Under the pieces are notes generated by a model, which made no database searches, was not told the DNA's origin, and was given only the letters and a program-made list of their open reading frames with translations. Positions 51,562 through 60,099 of a stretch of 64,000 nucleotides of DNA are shown one piece after another. Location: NCBI RefSeq assembly GCF_026723765.1, contig NZ_CP113524.1:2465001-2529000 (forward strand). The letters run 5' to 3'. How positions within the stretch are numbered: position 1 is the stretch's first letter; each line of letters opens with the position of its first letter. The translations under genes and the position numbers were made by a program. Source of the DNA: Lacrimispora xylanolytica (GTDB taxonomy: Bacteria; Bacillota; Clostridia; Lachnospirales; Lachnospiraceae).

Positions 51562-53095
51562 AGATTCCTCCCCAGTATTTTCCTTCCAGACTGCGCAGAC
51601 CGGCAGCCTCAGCCAAATGTGCTCTCCGAATCTCACAAGAACCTTCCAGATCCGCAATGGTTCTGGATATTTTAAGCAGCTTTTCATATCCCCTTGCACT
51701 AAGCCTCTGAGATTCATAGATTTGCTTTAAGAATTCCCTGTCAGACTTCTCCAATATACAGAACCGTTCAAGCTCCCCTTTTCTCATAGAACTGTTAAAG
51801 TATATTTTCTGTCCCTTAAACCGCTTTGCCTGTATCTTTCTGGCTGCTTCTATCCGGCTTCGTATGGAGGCTGAGGACTCTCCTCCCTCCTTTTGCTCCA
51901 GTTCCTCATATGTAATCATTCTGGATTCGACGCAGATGTCAATGCGGTCTAAAAGAGGCTTTGATATCCTGCTTAAGTATTTATATACCTGTTGTTCTGT
52001 GCACCTGCATTTGGTTCTGTCAGGATAAAAGCCACAGGCACAAGGGTTCATGGAAGCAGCCAGCATGAAATTTGCAGGAAATTCATAAGAACCATGCACC
52101 CTGGAAATTGTTATCTTTCCTTCCTCCAATGGCTGTCTTAAGATCTCAATGGTGCTTTTTTGAAATTCAGGAAATTCATCCAGAAACAGAACGCCTCCAG
52201 ATGCCAGAGAGATTTCTCCTGGTTTGGGAATTCGCCCACCTCCAGAAAGAGCCTGAGGGCTGATGGTATGATGCGGACTTCGAAAGGGCCGCCTTGCCAT
52301 TAATGGCATCTCAGGGGAAAGCAGTCCGCTGACGCTGTAGATTTTTGATATCTCTATGGTCTCCTCTAAGGATAACGACGGCATTATGGTCGGAATTCGA
52401 TTTGCCAACATAGATTTGCCGGTTCCTGCCGGACCTATATAGAGAATATTGTGCATTCCAGCGACTGCAACCTCCGTAGCTCTTCGAAGAAGAGGCATTC
52501 CTCCTATTTCAGAAAAATCCACTTCATAGGAACAAGACTCAGCTTGTCTCCAATCTCCCGGCATCTCTCCCTTTTGCTGAGCACCTGGGAAATTCAATTC
52601 ATCCACCAGCTCCTTTAGCTTACTTACCCCAATTATATTGATTCCTTCAATTACCAGGCCTTCCTGCACATTCTCCCTGGGAAGAAAGCATACGGACTTT
52701 CCGTCCTTTCTTGCAGCTGCTGTAATGGAGAGTGCTCCATGAACGGGTTTGATCCTTCCGTCTAACCCCAGTTCACCGGAAATTACACAATCCTCCAAGG
52801 CAGAAGATTTGATATGGCCGGAAGCGGATAACATGGAAATTGCAATAGGCAGATCAAAGGCCGTGCCTTCTTTTCGTATATCAGCAGGGGAAAGATTTAT
52901 AGTAACTTTTTTGGCTGGAAGACGAAAGCCGGAATTTTTTAATGCCGTTCTAACCCGGTCCTGTGCTTCCCTGACCTGGGAAGAAAGATATCCTACCATG
53001 GAAAAGCCCGGAAGTCCATCACTGACATCCGCCTCTACCAAAATAGGAACTCCTTCCACCCCTGTAATACCAATGCTATGAACTTTGCTGTACAA
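51548..53095 (-). CDS. comM: YifB/ComM-family Mg-chelatase-like AAA+ ATPase
   Basis: 515 aa. An N-terminal Lon-like domain (GVEGVPILVEADVSDGLPGFSMVG) is followed by the AAA+ module: Walker A GPAGTGKSML, Walker B GGVLFLDEFPEF, and the Cys segment MNPCACGFYPDRTKCRCT. A C-terminal Mg-chelatase domain carries ARGYEKLLKISRTIADLEGS. ComM is a helicase promoting branch migration during transformation. The start is a TTG at 53095, since the family begins (M)YSKV and no ATG exists in frame; AGG lies nearby upstream. Operonic with dprA and probably topA. Confidence 0.94.
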   Translation of the reverse strand: MYSKVHSIGITGVEGVPILVEADVSDGLPGFSMVGYLSSQVREAQDRVRTALKNSGFRLPAKKVTINLSPADIRKEGTAFDLPIAISMLSASGHIKSSALEDCVISGELGLDGRIKPVHGALSITAAARKDGKSVCFLPRENVQEGLVIEGINIIGVSKLKELVDELNFPGAQQKGEMPGDWRQAESCSYEVDFSEIGGMPLLRRATEVAVAGMHNILYIGPAGTGKSMLANRIPTIMPSLSLEETIEISKIYSVSGLLSPEMPLMARRPFRSPHHTISPQALSGGGRIPKPGEISLASGGVLFLDEFPEFQKSTIEILRQPLEEGKITISRVHGSYEFPANFMLAASMNPCACGFYPDRTKCRCTEQQVYKYLSRISKPLLDRIDICVESRMITYEELEQKEGGESSASIRSRIEAARKIQAKRFKGQKIYFNSSMRKGELERFCILEKSDREFLKQIYESQRLSARGYEKLLKISRTIADLEGSCEIRRAHLAEAAGLRSLEGKYWGGIYGQS

Positions 53096-53152
53096 AAACG
53101 CCTCATCCTTTCCTTATTCAGTTTTATAATTTCTTACATGGATAAACGTGCA

Positions 53153-53191
53153 GAAACGCACATGGAATGTTCCTGAACCGGAACGTGTTTC
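53153..53191 (-). other. Structured 5' leader of comM
   Basis: GAAACGCAC and GTGTTTC arms enclose GTTCC-TGAACC-GGAAC, giving a nested stem-loop between the promoter and the TTG start. It could control translation or bind a regulator; no T tract follows. Confidence 0.4.
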
Positions 53192-53192
53192 C

Positions 53193-53221
53193 ATCATACC
53201 TCAAACGGTTGAAAAAGGCAA
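53193..53221 (-). promoter_or_regulatory. Promoter of the comM-dprA-topA unit
   Basis: On the minus strand, -35 TTGCCT (53216-53221), 17-base spacer, -10 TATGAT (53193-53198). Confidence 0.65.
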
Positions 53222-53232
53222 GATTTGATTCA

Positions 53233-54012
53233 TTATGTGTCCCGTAACCCATGGGAAAATTCTGGCATATAGGGTCGGTAACGCAAAGGCATATGGTTTT
53301 GCTGGCAAACAGGATTTTCCCGTTCTTTGATGGAAATGCTTTTCCGAAAGCATTTAAAAAGTTCCTCGTATTCATCTTCCTCGGAGGCCTTTTTTAACTT
53401 ACTCTCCCACTCCGGTGAAATAAGATCCAAAAGATACCAAGGACGATTGGCAGGATGAAGTACTGCCTTTTTACGATTCTCGTCATAAATCACCCAGTTT
53501 TCTCCTGACAAACGATCTGCAAAGTGAGGCGCCAAAAGAACAACCACATCATTCTTCGGGCCAATGCGGCTTACCAAAAGCTCTCCTTCCATCTCAATAA
53601 ATCGCACAAACCCCGTCAGAAGATGGGTTTCGTTGTCGATGTGGCGGCACATTTGAAAAATTTCATAAACCTCCGGAAGCTGCAGCATGTCAATGATACT
53701 GGAGCCAATATGAAATCCGTAGATAAGAAAACGGTAAATCTTATCAGCCCGGTCGGGGTCTTTGCTCAGGGCAGACTTATAGACGAGAGAATATGCTTCT
53801 TTTGAAATCTTCTCTTTCATCGCCTTTATCACCTTTCCTGCTTTCACCGAATCAATTTTCACTTCTTCGTATTGGCAGAACAGCTCCATGGTATCTTCCG
53901 TTCCCATGATCTTCAATTTTACGTTATCATGACCTTTTCTACTGGTCCATGCAGTGTATACACCACTTAAGATTCCTTCTACACTATTCTCGCATAAATA
54001 GACTGTTTTCAT
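53233..54012 (-). CDS. TIGR03915-type putative DNA metabolism protein
   Basis: A 259-aa protein of the family that always accompanies a TIGR03916 radical SAM protein. Visible segments are YLCENSVEGILSGVYTAW at the start, FLIYGFHIGSSIIDML, the central HIDNETHLLTGFVRF, and the conserved APHFADRLSGENWVIYDENR. In other bacteria this domain is fused to a UdgX-type uracil-DNA-binding domain, which supports a DNA-repair role. The biochemical activity is not established. It starts 3 bases after the radical SAM stop, with GGAGG overlapping that stop, so translation is coupled. An SOS promoter drives both genes. Confidence 0.88.
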   Translation of the reverse strand: MKTVYLCENSVEGILSGVYTAWTSRKGHDNVKLKIMGTEDTMELFCQYEEVKIDSVKAGKVIKAMKEKISKEAYSLVYKSALSKDPDRADKIYRFLIYGFHIGSSIIDMLQLPEVYEIFQMCRHIDNETHLLTGFVRFIEMEGELLVSRIGPKNDVVVLLAPHFADRLSGENWVIYDENRKKAVLHPANRPWYLLDLISPEWESKLKKASEEDEYEELFKCFRKSISIKERENPVCQQNHMPLRYRPYMPEFSHGLRDT

Positions 54013-54015
54013 CTT

Positions 54016-55338
54016 CTATAAACCTCCTGACACCGTTAATGACGGGGCATTCATGTCATCAAACAGAGAAATCTGACGGTAGGAACCGAAAGAGCCTATC
54101 TCCCACACCTTTCTTTTTTCATCTCCAATCAAATGGCTGGAAATATAATCCTCGTCAATTTTCACCGGATACATCATCCTGCCAGAGCAGGTAATAAAAT
54201 AGATTGCTCTTTTTAATACGACACCAATCTTTTTCAGCGCATCAAAATCAAGCGGTCCGTTTTTCCTGGCCGCTACGATGCGTTGTGCTGATTTGACTCC
54301 CATTCCGGGTACCCGCAAAAGGGTATAATAGTCCGCCCGGTTCACCTCAACAGGAAATAACTCCAGATGCCTTAAAGCCCAGTCGCACTTTGGATCTAGC
54401 AGCACATTAAAGTTGGGGCGTTCCTCTGAGAGCAGTTCTCCTGCCTGAAATCCATAAAAACGCATCAACCAGTCCGCCTGATACAGTCTGTGTTCCCTTA
54501 AAAGAGGTGGACCACCAGGCAAAGAAGGAAGATTAATATCCTGATTCACCGGTACAAATGCAGAATAAAACACTCTTTTTAAATCATACTTCTGATAAAG
54601 TGCCTCAGCCACCATCATCATCTGAAAATCATTCTCTGGCGTGGCACCTACGATCATCTGGGTACTCTGTCCGGCAGGAACAAAGGCCGGCGCCTTTTTA
54701 TATTCCATCAGCTCAAACCGATTGGCAGTTATACCATTTTGAATCTGCTTCATAGGTGTGAGTATCTTACTTCTGCTTTTTCCCGGTGCCAGTTTCTTTA
54801 AGCCATCAGCCGTCGGCAATTCCAGATTGATGCTCATACGGTCTGCCAAAAAGCCTGTCTTCTCAATCAAAACAGGATCTGCACCAGGAATGGCTTTTAC
54901 ATGAATATAACCGTGAAAGTGGTATTCTTCTCTTAGTTTTTTCAAGGTCTGATAAATTAAGTCCATGGTATAATCAGGACTGTGCAAAATACCTGAGCTC
55001 AAAAACAAACCTTCTATATAATTGCGCCGGTAAAACTGTATGGTCAGCTGGCATACTTCCTCTGGAGTAAATGCCGTACGGGGCACATCATTAGAGCTAC
55101 GATTGATGCAGTACTTGCAATCGTAGACACATTGATTGGTAAATAAAATCTTTAGCAGAGAAATACATCTGCCATCCGCAGAAAAGCTGTGGCAGATTCC
55201 TGCTTTGGCCGCATTTCCCAAAGTTCCTGCTTTTCCTTTCCGGTCAACACCGCTGGATGTGCAGGCAACATCATACTTTGCAGCATCTGATAAAATTTCA
55301 AGTTTTTCCTGAACACTTAATTCTTCCTGTATCAGCAT
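54016..55338 (-). CDS. TIGR03916-type radical SAM protein, putative DNA modification/repair
   Basis: 440 aa. The radical SAM cluster motif CVYDCKYC (Cys70, 74, 77) is intact. Further cysteines at 26, 49 and 58 could hold another cluster. A TIM-barrel follows. Near residues 345-365 a helix-hairpin-helix reads LLRVPGMGVKSAQRIVAARK, a sequence-independent DNA-binding element. The combination suggests radical chemistry on DNA, as in spore photoproduct lyase, though it is a different family and the lesion is unknown. GAGGTGAG precedes ATG 55338. Two LexA-like boxes flank its promoter. Confidence 0.9.
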   Translation of the reverse strand: MLIQEELSVQEKLEILSDAAKYDVACTSSGVDRKGKAGTLGNAAKAGICHSFSADGRCISLLKILFTNQCVYDCKYCINRSSNDVPRTAFTPEEVCQLTIQFYRRNYIEGLFLSSGILHSPDYTMDLIYQTLKKLREEYHFHGYIHVKAIPGADPVLIEKTGFLADRMSINLELPTADGLKKLAPGKSRSKILTPMKQIQNGITANRFELMEYKKAPAFVPAGQSTQMIVGATPENDFQMMMVAEALYQKYDLKRVFYSAFVPVNQDINLPSLPGGPPLLREHRLYQADWLMRFYGFQAGELLSEERPNFNVLLDPKCDWALRHLELFPVEVNRADYYTLLRVPGMGVKSAQRIVAARKNGPLDFDALKKIGVVLKRAIYFITCSGRMMYPVKIDEDYISSHLIGDEKRKVWEIGSFGSYRQISLFDDMNAPSLTVSGGL

Positions 55339-55348
55339 CTTCTCACCT

Positions 55349-55362
55349 CGAACGCACGTTCT
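55349..55362. promoter_or_regulatory. LexA (SOS) box 1
   Basis: CGAACGCACGTTCT matches the Firmicute SOS consensus CGAACRNRYGTTYC at 13 of 14 positions. It lies just downstream of the -10 of the radical SAM promoter, a repressing position. Confidence 0.85.
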
Positions 55363-55371
55363 TTTACTAAG

Positions 55372-55400
55372 ATCATATCATAAATCAACAATATAATCAA
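55372..55400 (-). promoter_or_regulatory. Promoter of the radical SAM operon
   Basis: On the minus strand, -35 TTGATT (55395-55400), 17-base spacer, -10 TATGAT (55372-55377). It is bracketed by the two LexA-like boxes. Confidence 0.85.
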
Positions 55401-55407
55401 GCATTTT

Positions 55408-55421
55408 CGAATGTATGTTCT
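55408..55421. promoter_or_regulatory. LexA (SOS) box 2, weaker
   Basis: CGAATGTATGTTCT matches the SOS consensus at 12 of 14 positions. It sits immediately upstream of the -35. The following stretch, 55422-55670, holds no gene I can support. Confidence 0.65.
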
Positions 55422-55670
55422 TATCTGGGAGAAGATACCATTTACTTCTTATTAGTATTGATTCACTTATAAGGAAAGCGGGAAATTCGGAATATATTTA
55501 TATAGGAAGAGATACCTTCATTATGGCGTATTTTTTCATATTAATGAGAAATTTAAGATATCAAAAAAAGACCATAATTGGTACATTATGGAGTCTGGCA
55601 TGCGGTGACGAAAAAAAGAGAGACGTGAGTAACTGCAAACTTTTAAAATTATATCGTTCTATTATAACAA

Positions 55671-55703
55671 ATACCGCCAGCCGTCTTTATACGGAGGCGG
55701 TAT
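55671..55703 (-). terminator. Terminator of galE
   Basis: On the minus strand ATACCGCC-x2-CGT pairs with ACG-x-x-GGCGGTAT around a short loop, followed by TTTGTTAT. It lies 17 bases after the galE stop. Confidence 0.75.
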
Positions 55704-55719
55704 CTATTCGTATATAATA

Positions 55720-56739
55720 TTATTTTACATATCCTTCTGGATTATTTTTCTGCCAGTTCCAGGAATCGCGGCACATATCTTTTAAGCTCCGCTCTGCTTT
55801 CCAGCCAAGTTCTTTCTCTGCCTTGGAAGGATCGGCATAGCATTTGGCGATGTCTCCTGGTCTTCTCTCTTTCATTACATAAGGAATCTTTAAATCATTG
55901 GCTTCTTCAAATGCATGAATTACGTCCAGAACGCTGTAGCCGATGCCGGTACCAAGATTATAGACCCAAACGCCGCCCTGACTTTTAGCCACTTTATTTA
56001 ATGCTTTCACATGGCCTACTGCAAGATCCACGACATGGATATAATCCCGAACACAGGTACCGTCTTCCGTTTGGTAATCGCCTCCGAACAAACCAAGGCA
56101 ATCTAATTTCCCCACTGCCACCTGAGTGATGTAGGGAAGAAGATTGTTTGGTATTCCTTTTGGGTTTTCTCCGATACGTCCGGATTTGTGTGCACCGATT
56201 GGATTAAAGTAACGAAGTAGCATTACCTTCCATTCAGGATCCGCCGTATGTAAATCCGTTAAGATCTGCTCCAGCATTGCCTTTGTCCGTCCATATGGAT
56301 TGGTAATCTCTCCTTTTGGACATTCTTCGGTAATCGGAACAAAGGCGGGATCTCCATATACGGTTGCAGAGGAACTGAACACAATGCTCTTTACTCCGTG
56401 AGCTTTCATCACTTCGCAAAGAACTAAGGTTCCTGTAATGTTATTATGATAATATTCAAGCGGCTTTCCTACCGACTCTCCTACCGCCTTCAATCCGGCA
56501 AAATGAATCACCGACTCTATGTTTTCTTTTTCAAATATCTCTAAAAGTGCCCCCCGGTCCAGTAAGTCTGCTTCATAAAAAGTCAGGCTCTTACCCGTGA
56601 TATCCATCACACGTTCCAGAGATTCTTTACTGGCATTGCAAAGATTATCAACTACCACTACTTCATATCCTGCATCCAGCAGCTCTATGCAGGTGTGGCT
56701 CCCAATGTAGCCTGCACCTCCGGTAACCAAAATAGCCAT
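55720..56739 (-). CDS. galE: UDP-glucose 4-epimerase
   Basis: Extended short-chain dehydrogenase of 339 aa interconverting UDP-glucose and UDP-galactose. The NAD loop is [12 protein letters not shown], with a DNL motif after it. The catalytic Ser/Tyr/Lys are in FSSSATVYG and [23 protein letters not shown] and [11 protein letters not shown] complete the family pattern. ATG 56739 with AAGGAGG 7 bases upstream is chosen over the longer frame. It has its own promoter; the neighbouring sugar transporter ends about 100 bases upstream. Confidence 0.96.
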   Translation of the reverse strand: MAILVTGGAGYIGSHTCIELLDAGYEVVVVDNLCNASKESLERVMDITGKSLTFYEADLLDRGALLEIFEKENIESVIHFAGLKAVGESVGKPLEYYHNNITGTLVLCEVMKAHGVKSIVFSSSATVYGDPAFVPITEECPKGEITNPYGRTKAMLEQILTDLHTADPEWKVMLLRYFNPIGAHKSGRIGENPKGIPNNLLPYITQVAVGKLDCLGLFGGDYQTEDGTCVRDYIHVVDLAVGHVKALNKVAKSQGGVWVYNLGTGIGYSVLDVIHAFEEANDLKIPYVMKERRPGDIAKCYADPSKAEKELGWKAERSLKDMCRDSWNWQKNNPEGYVK

Positions 56740-56774
56740 TTTGTTTCCTCCTTCAAAAATGTACATCTTTCCTT

Positions 56775-56803
56775 ATTATAAGCATAAAGGAGCAAAATGA
56801 CAA
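56775..56803 (-). promoter_or_regulatory. Promoter of galE
   Basis: On the minus strand, -35 TTGTCA (56798-56803), 17-base spacer, -10 TATAAT (56775-56780). Confidence 0.82.
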
Positions 56804-56840
56804 TGCAGAATTCTTAGAAAAACCTATAGTTTTTTTTCGT

Positions 56841-57680
56841 TTATCCCTTTACACTGCCTGCTGTAACTCCTCCTATGATGAATTTAGACAGACATAAGTA
56901 TATAATAGCCACTGGAATAATGGCAATGGTTATCAGCATGTAAACCTGCCCCATATCAAACTTTAAAAAATCTGCACTACGCAGCTGGGCGATAAGGATA
57001 GGGAGTGTCTTCCTGCTATTTGATTTTAATACCAGGGATGGAACAAAATAATTATTCCAGGAGGCTACAAATCCAAAGATTCCCTGAACAGCCAATGCTG
57101 GTTTCACAATAGGCAATACAATGAAGTTAAAGGTGTAAAATTCATTGGATCCATCAATTCTTGCTGATTCCACAATCTCCAGCGGAAGGTTGCTTTCAAA
57201 ATAAGACACCATAAAGTAGAAAACAACAGGAGCTGCCATAGACGGTAAAATCAAAGGAATAAAATTATCCATAAGGTTCATTGCATTGATCAGTCTTAAG
57301 AATCCAAGGGTAGTTACCTGTGTGGGAATCATCATAATTAAAATAATGAATAAGTAAATCGTCTTACGGAACTTGAATTCATAAGCATGGATTCCATAGG
57401 CAGTCATGGCGGAAACGTATACAGAAAGGAGGGCCGAGCTGCCTGCTATGATCAAGCTGTTTAAGATTCCCTGAACAACTGGGAGATTCTTATTGTTAAG
57501 TACGTTATGAAGATTGGCACCAAAGGATTTGCCGGGAATAAATGAAAATCCTTTTGAAATCTCTGGATGAGATCTTGTTGCATTGATCACCAGGCAGTAA
57601 AAGAAGAAGAGACATAAAAATACCAGCAGGGACAGTACAACGTAAGCCACGGCTTTTTTCAATTTTTCTGCTTTGCCCAT
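56841..57680 (-). CDS. Sugar ABC transporter permease, MalG type
   Basis: A 279-aa permease with six helices. The EAA loop reads ESARIDGSNEFYTFNFIVLPIVKPAL (quoted in part: ESARIDGSNEFYTF), where it contacts the ATPase. The C-terminus FIIGGVTAGSVKG is typical of CUT1 MalG-like subunits. AAAGGAGG precedes the ATG, which is 2 bases after the MalF-like stop. Last gene of the lacI-binding protein-permease-permease operon. No ATPase gene is present. Confidence 0.93.
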   Translation of the reverse strand: MGKAEKLKKAVAYVVLSLLVFLCLFFFYCLVINATRSHPEISKGFSFIPGKSFGANLHNVLNNKNLPVVQGILNSLIIAGSSALLSVYVSAMTAYGIHAYEFKFRKTIYLFIILIMMIPTQVTTLGFLRLINAMNLMDNFIPLILPSMAAPVVFYFMVSYFESNLPLEIVESARIDGSNEFYTFNFIVLPIVKPALAVQGIFGFVASWNNYFVPSLVLKSNSRKTLPILIAQLRSADFLKFDMGQVYMLITIAIIPVAIIYLCLSKFIIGGVTAGSVKG

Positions 57681-57682
57681 GA

Positions 57683-58615
57683 TTAACGTCCTCCTTTCTT
57701 ATCGCCGGAATTAGTCAGTATGAAAAATACAAACAGACTTAGGACTGCTGTGATGATGAACAGTATGACAGATAAGGCACCTGCCATTCCGTAATTCTTA
57801 CTGTAAAGGTGATTGTTTAAAAACATAATCAAAGTCATACTGGTTCTGTCAGGTGTACCCTGGGCGTTAGTAAGTACCTGTGGCACATCAAACATCTGAA
57901 GGCCACCAATCATGGATGTAATAAGTACATAGACGAAAATGGGTCTGATGATAGGCATGGTAACCTTAGTGAAAATCTGCAAGGATTTCGCTCCGTCAAT
58001 GGAAGCAGCCTCAAAAAGGGAAGCATCAACTCCCATAATAGCTGCCATTAAAAGAATGGTCGTATTTCCAAACCACATCATGAAATTCATAAGACCAATT
58101 AGTCCCCTGGTCCCCCAAACCGTAGCCAGAAAGCGAATCGGTTCATCGCTCATTCCTGCTTTCATCAACAGGTTATTCATTGGACCATTATCAGAAAATA
58201 ACGCAAAAATCAGCATGGCAAAGGATGCCGCCATTATGACATTAGGCATATAAATAATTGTCTTAAAAAACGCGCTTCCTCTAAGCTTCATCCGAAAATC
58301 AGCAAACCAGACAGCCAGAATCAAGGAGATAATGATCTGAGGTATAAACCCTATAACCCATAAAATCATGGTATTTCCAAAGTATTTAAGCAGATCACTT
58401 TGAAAAATAGAGATATAATTTTGAAATCCTACAAAATTAGGACCGATATGGGTTAATCCGGAACGGTAATTTTCAAACAAGCTGTTATAAAATGTATTGA
58501 TCAGCGGGATCAGTGAGAATATAGAATATGTGGCAAAAAATGGTATCAGAAAAATATATCCCCATTTTGCATAGCTGACTTTTTTTCTGGTCTTTGCCTT
58601 TTTTTCTTTTACCAT
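57683..58615 (-). CDS. Sugar ABC transporter permease, MalF type
   Basis: A 310-aa permease. A basic N-terminus (KEKKAKTRKKVSYAKWG) precedes helix 1 at about 18-38. The EAA loop is EAASIDGAKSLQIFTKVTMPIIRP (in part). The remaining helices follow the CUT1 pattern for oligosaccharide uptake. AGGAGG is 7 bases before the ATG. A very stable GC-rich hairpin separates it from the binding-protein gene upstream. Confidence 0.93.
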   Translation of the reverse strand: MVKEKKAKTRKKVSYAKWGYIFLIPFFATYSIFSLIPLINTFYNSLFENYRSGLTHIGPNFVGFQNYISIFQSDLLKYFGNTMILWVIGFIPQIIISLILAVWFADFRMKLRGSAFFKTIIYMPNVIMAASFAMLIFALFSDNGPMNNLLMKAGMSDEPIRFLATVWGTRGLIGLMNFMMWFGNTTILLMAAIMGVDASLFEAASIDGAKSLQIFTKVTMPIIRPIFVYVLITSMIGGLQMFDVPQVLTNAQGTPDRTSMTLIMFLNNHLYSKNYGMAGALSVILFIITAVLSLFVFFILTNSGDKKGGR

Positions 58616-58636
58616 AGCAAAACCTCCTGCTTTTTT

Positions 58637-58659
58637 CAGGGCGGGGTGTCCCCGCCCTG
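58637..58659 (-). other. GC-rich hairpin after the sugar-binding protein gene
   Basis: CAGGGCGGGG and CCCCGCCCTG pair over a 3-base loop. No T tract follows. Such hairpins protect the upstream binding-protein mRNA, raising it relative to the permeases. Confidence 0.75.
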
Positions 58660-58669
58660 CTATTTACAG

Positions 58670-60076
58670 CTACTCGGTTTTTAATTCCGGGTATTTTTCT
58701 TTGATAGATGTATAGAAGTTCTTCATCGCTGTGTCTTTGTCAACAGTTCCGTTAAAGTAATCGTGCATAGCGGTCTGAATGCTCTCATTAAGACCCTGAT
58801 CGTATGGAGAGATCTTGCTCATATCGATCTTTTCAGCTGCATCACAGTACATCTGAAGAGGATTCTGTCCACCAAGGAACTGGGACTTATAATCGCTCTT
58901 TGCAAGTGCTTCCATAACTGTCTTGTTGTTTACAAAGTCATTCTTCTCTTCTACAATCTTCTTCATCGTTGCATCATCGGTACAAATAGTCTTCATAATA
59001 TCAGCTACGATATCAGCATTGTCGGTTCCAGCCGCTGCACACAGCCAGGTTCCGCCCCAGTTATAGGATTCTGGTCCAATGGTTGCTGCCCAGTCACCAA
59101 ATGTACCATTGCCTGCCTCCTGCTTTCCGCCATCAGCTTCTGCTTTTGCAAGAGAGTTCTTTGCCATAACGAAATCAACACCCCATGCTGGCATGAAATA
59201 ACCAAATACTTTGGAATCAGGTCCCTGTCCGGAAGCCCATTCCGCTGCCCAGAGAACTGTTTTCTGATTGTAGCCCTTGTCTGTGTAGTTCTTTGTCTGC
59301 TCAATCCATTTCTCGATCTTAGGATCGATGACAACCTTATCACCATTTACCCAAGGAGAAGAAACGTTATTGGAGAATGTACGGTATGTATCATCAAATC
59401 CAGATACCATATAATATCCTTTATCCTTCATCTTTGCTGCTGTCTTATCAAAGGAATCCCAGTCGTTGATTGCTTTTTGAACTTCAGCCGGATCATCGGT
59501 TCCAAGAACATCCTTTGCAATGGAACGGCGATAAATATAAAGTCCAGGACAGCCCTGCCATGAAATACCCTTCTGAACGCCCTTGGTATCCTGAGCGATG
59601 ACCTTGGTATAATCATACTGCTTTGACATATCCTGATCCGTAATACCGATTTCCTTTAAATCAAGGGTACTGTCGGAATTTACATACTTCAATATATAAT
59701 CAGCCTCTACAAGGAACATATCTACTTTATCATCTGCCTTCGCATCTGCCTGATTTAACAGCGCTTCATCAAGGGCGTTCTGATACGCATTATTCTCACT
59801 TGGAGTAGTAACGAAATTCACTGTATACCCTGCCGGCAGCTTTGAAGCATAATAGTCTTCATATCTTGCCTTGAATTCGTCATTCCACACGTAAATGTTA
59901 ATGACTTTTCCCTCTTTACCTGGTTCTTCTTTTTTTGCCTCTGCTTCCTTGCTTGTTGTTTCTGTTGTGCCGCCCTTTGTTGTTTCCTGGGTCTGGGTAC
60001 TCTTTGCACCACAGCCGGCAGTCAATGATGCAACCATGACTGCACACAACAATCCACTTACTACCTTCTTCTTCAT
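58670..60076 (-). CDS. Sugar ABC transporter substrate-binding lipoprotein
   Basis: A 468-aa lipoprotein with lipobox SLTAGCGA (Cys22) and a Thr/Glu/Lys-rich linker to about residue 55. The rest is an SBP_bac_1 fold (VINIYVWNDEFKARYEDY, VDMFLVEADYILKY, WGGTWLCAAAGTDN). Many Trp and Tyr residues (WQGCPGLYIY, WAAEWASG, MPAWGVDF) suit a beta-glucoside pocket. The cellobiose phosphorylase across the regulatory region suggests cellobiose or cellodextrin as ligand; this is inference. GGAGAGG precedes the ATG. It follows lacI by 23 bases. Confidence 0.93.
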   Translation of the reverse strand: MKKKVVSGLLCAVMVASLTAGCGAKSTQTQETTKGGTTETTSKEAEAKKEEPGKEGKVINIYVWNDEFKARYEDYYASKLPAGYTVNFVTTPSENNAYQNALDEALLNQADAKADDKVDMFLVEADYILKYVNSDSTLDLKEIGITDQDMSKQYDYTKVIAQDTKGVQKGISWQGCPGLYIYRRSIAKDVLGTDDPAEVQKAINDWDSFDKTAAKMKDKGYYMVSGFDDTYRTFSNNVSSPWVNGDKVVIDPKIEKWIEQTKNYTDKGYNQKTVLWAAEWASGQGPDSKVFGYFMPAWGVDFVMAKNSLAKAEADGGKQEAGNGTFGDWAATIGPESYNWGGTWLCAAAGTDNADIVADIMKTICTDDATMKKIVEEKNDFVNNKTVMEALAKSDYKSQFLGGQNPLQMYCDAAEKIDMSKISPYDQGLNESIQTAMHDYFNGTVDKDTAMKNFYTSIKEKYPELKTE

Positions 60077-60099
60077 ATTACCTCTCCTTTTCTTAAAAA

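Noticed and set aside
51562-51717. 52-codon extension of dprA
   Set aside because: It overlaps comM in another frame; GGGGAGG marks ATG 51561.
55415-55717. Plus-strand 100-codon open frame next to the SOS promoter
   Set aside because: Its ATG lies inside LexA box 2, it has no ribosome site, runs through the galE terminator and shows no domain-like composition.
58763-59563. 266-codon open frame opposite the sugar-binding protein gene
   Set aside because: Antisense shadow; Cys- and Ile-rich composition and no ribosome site or promoter.
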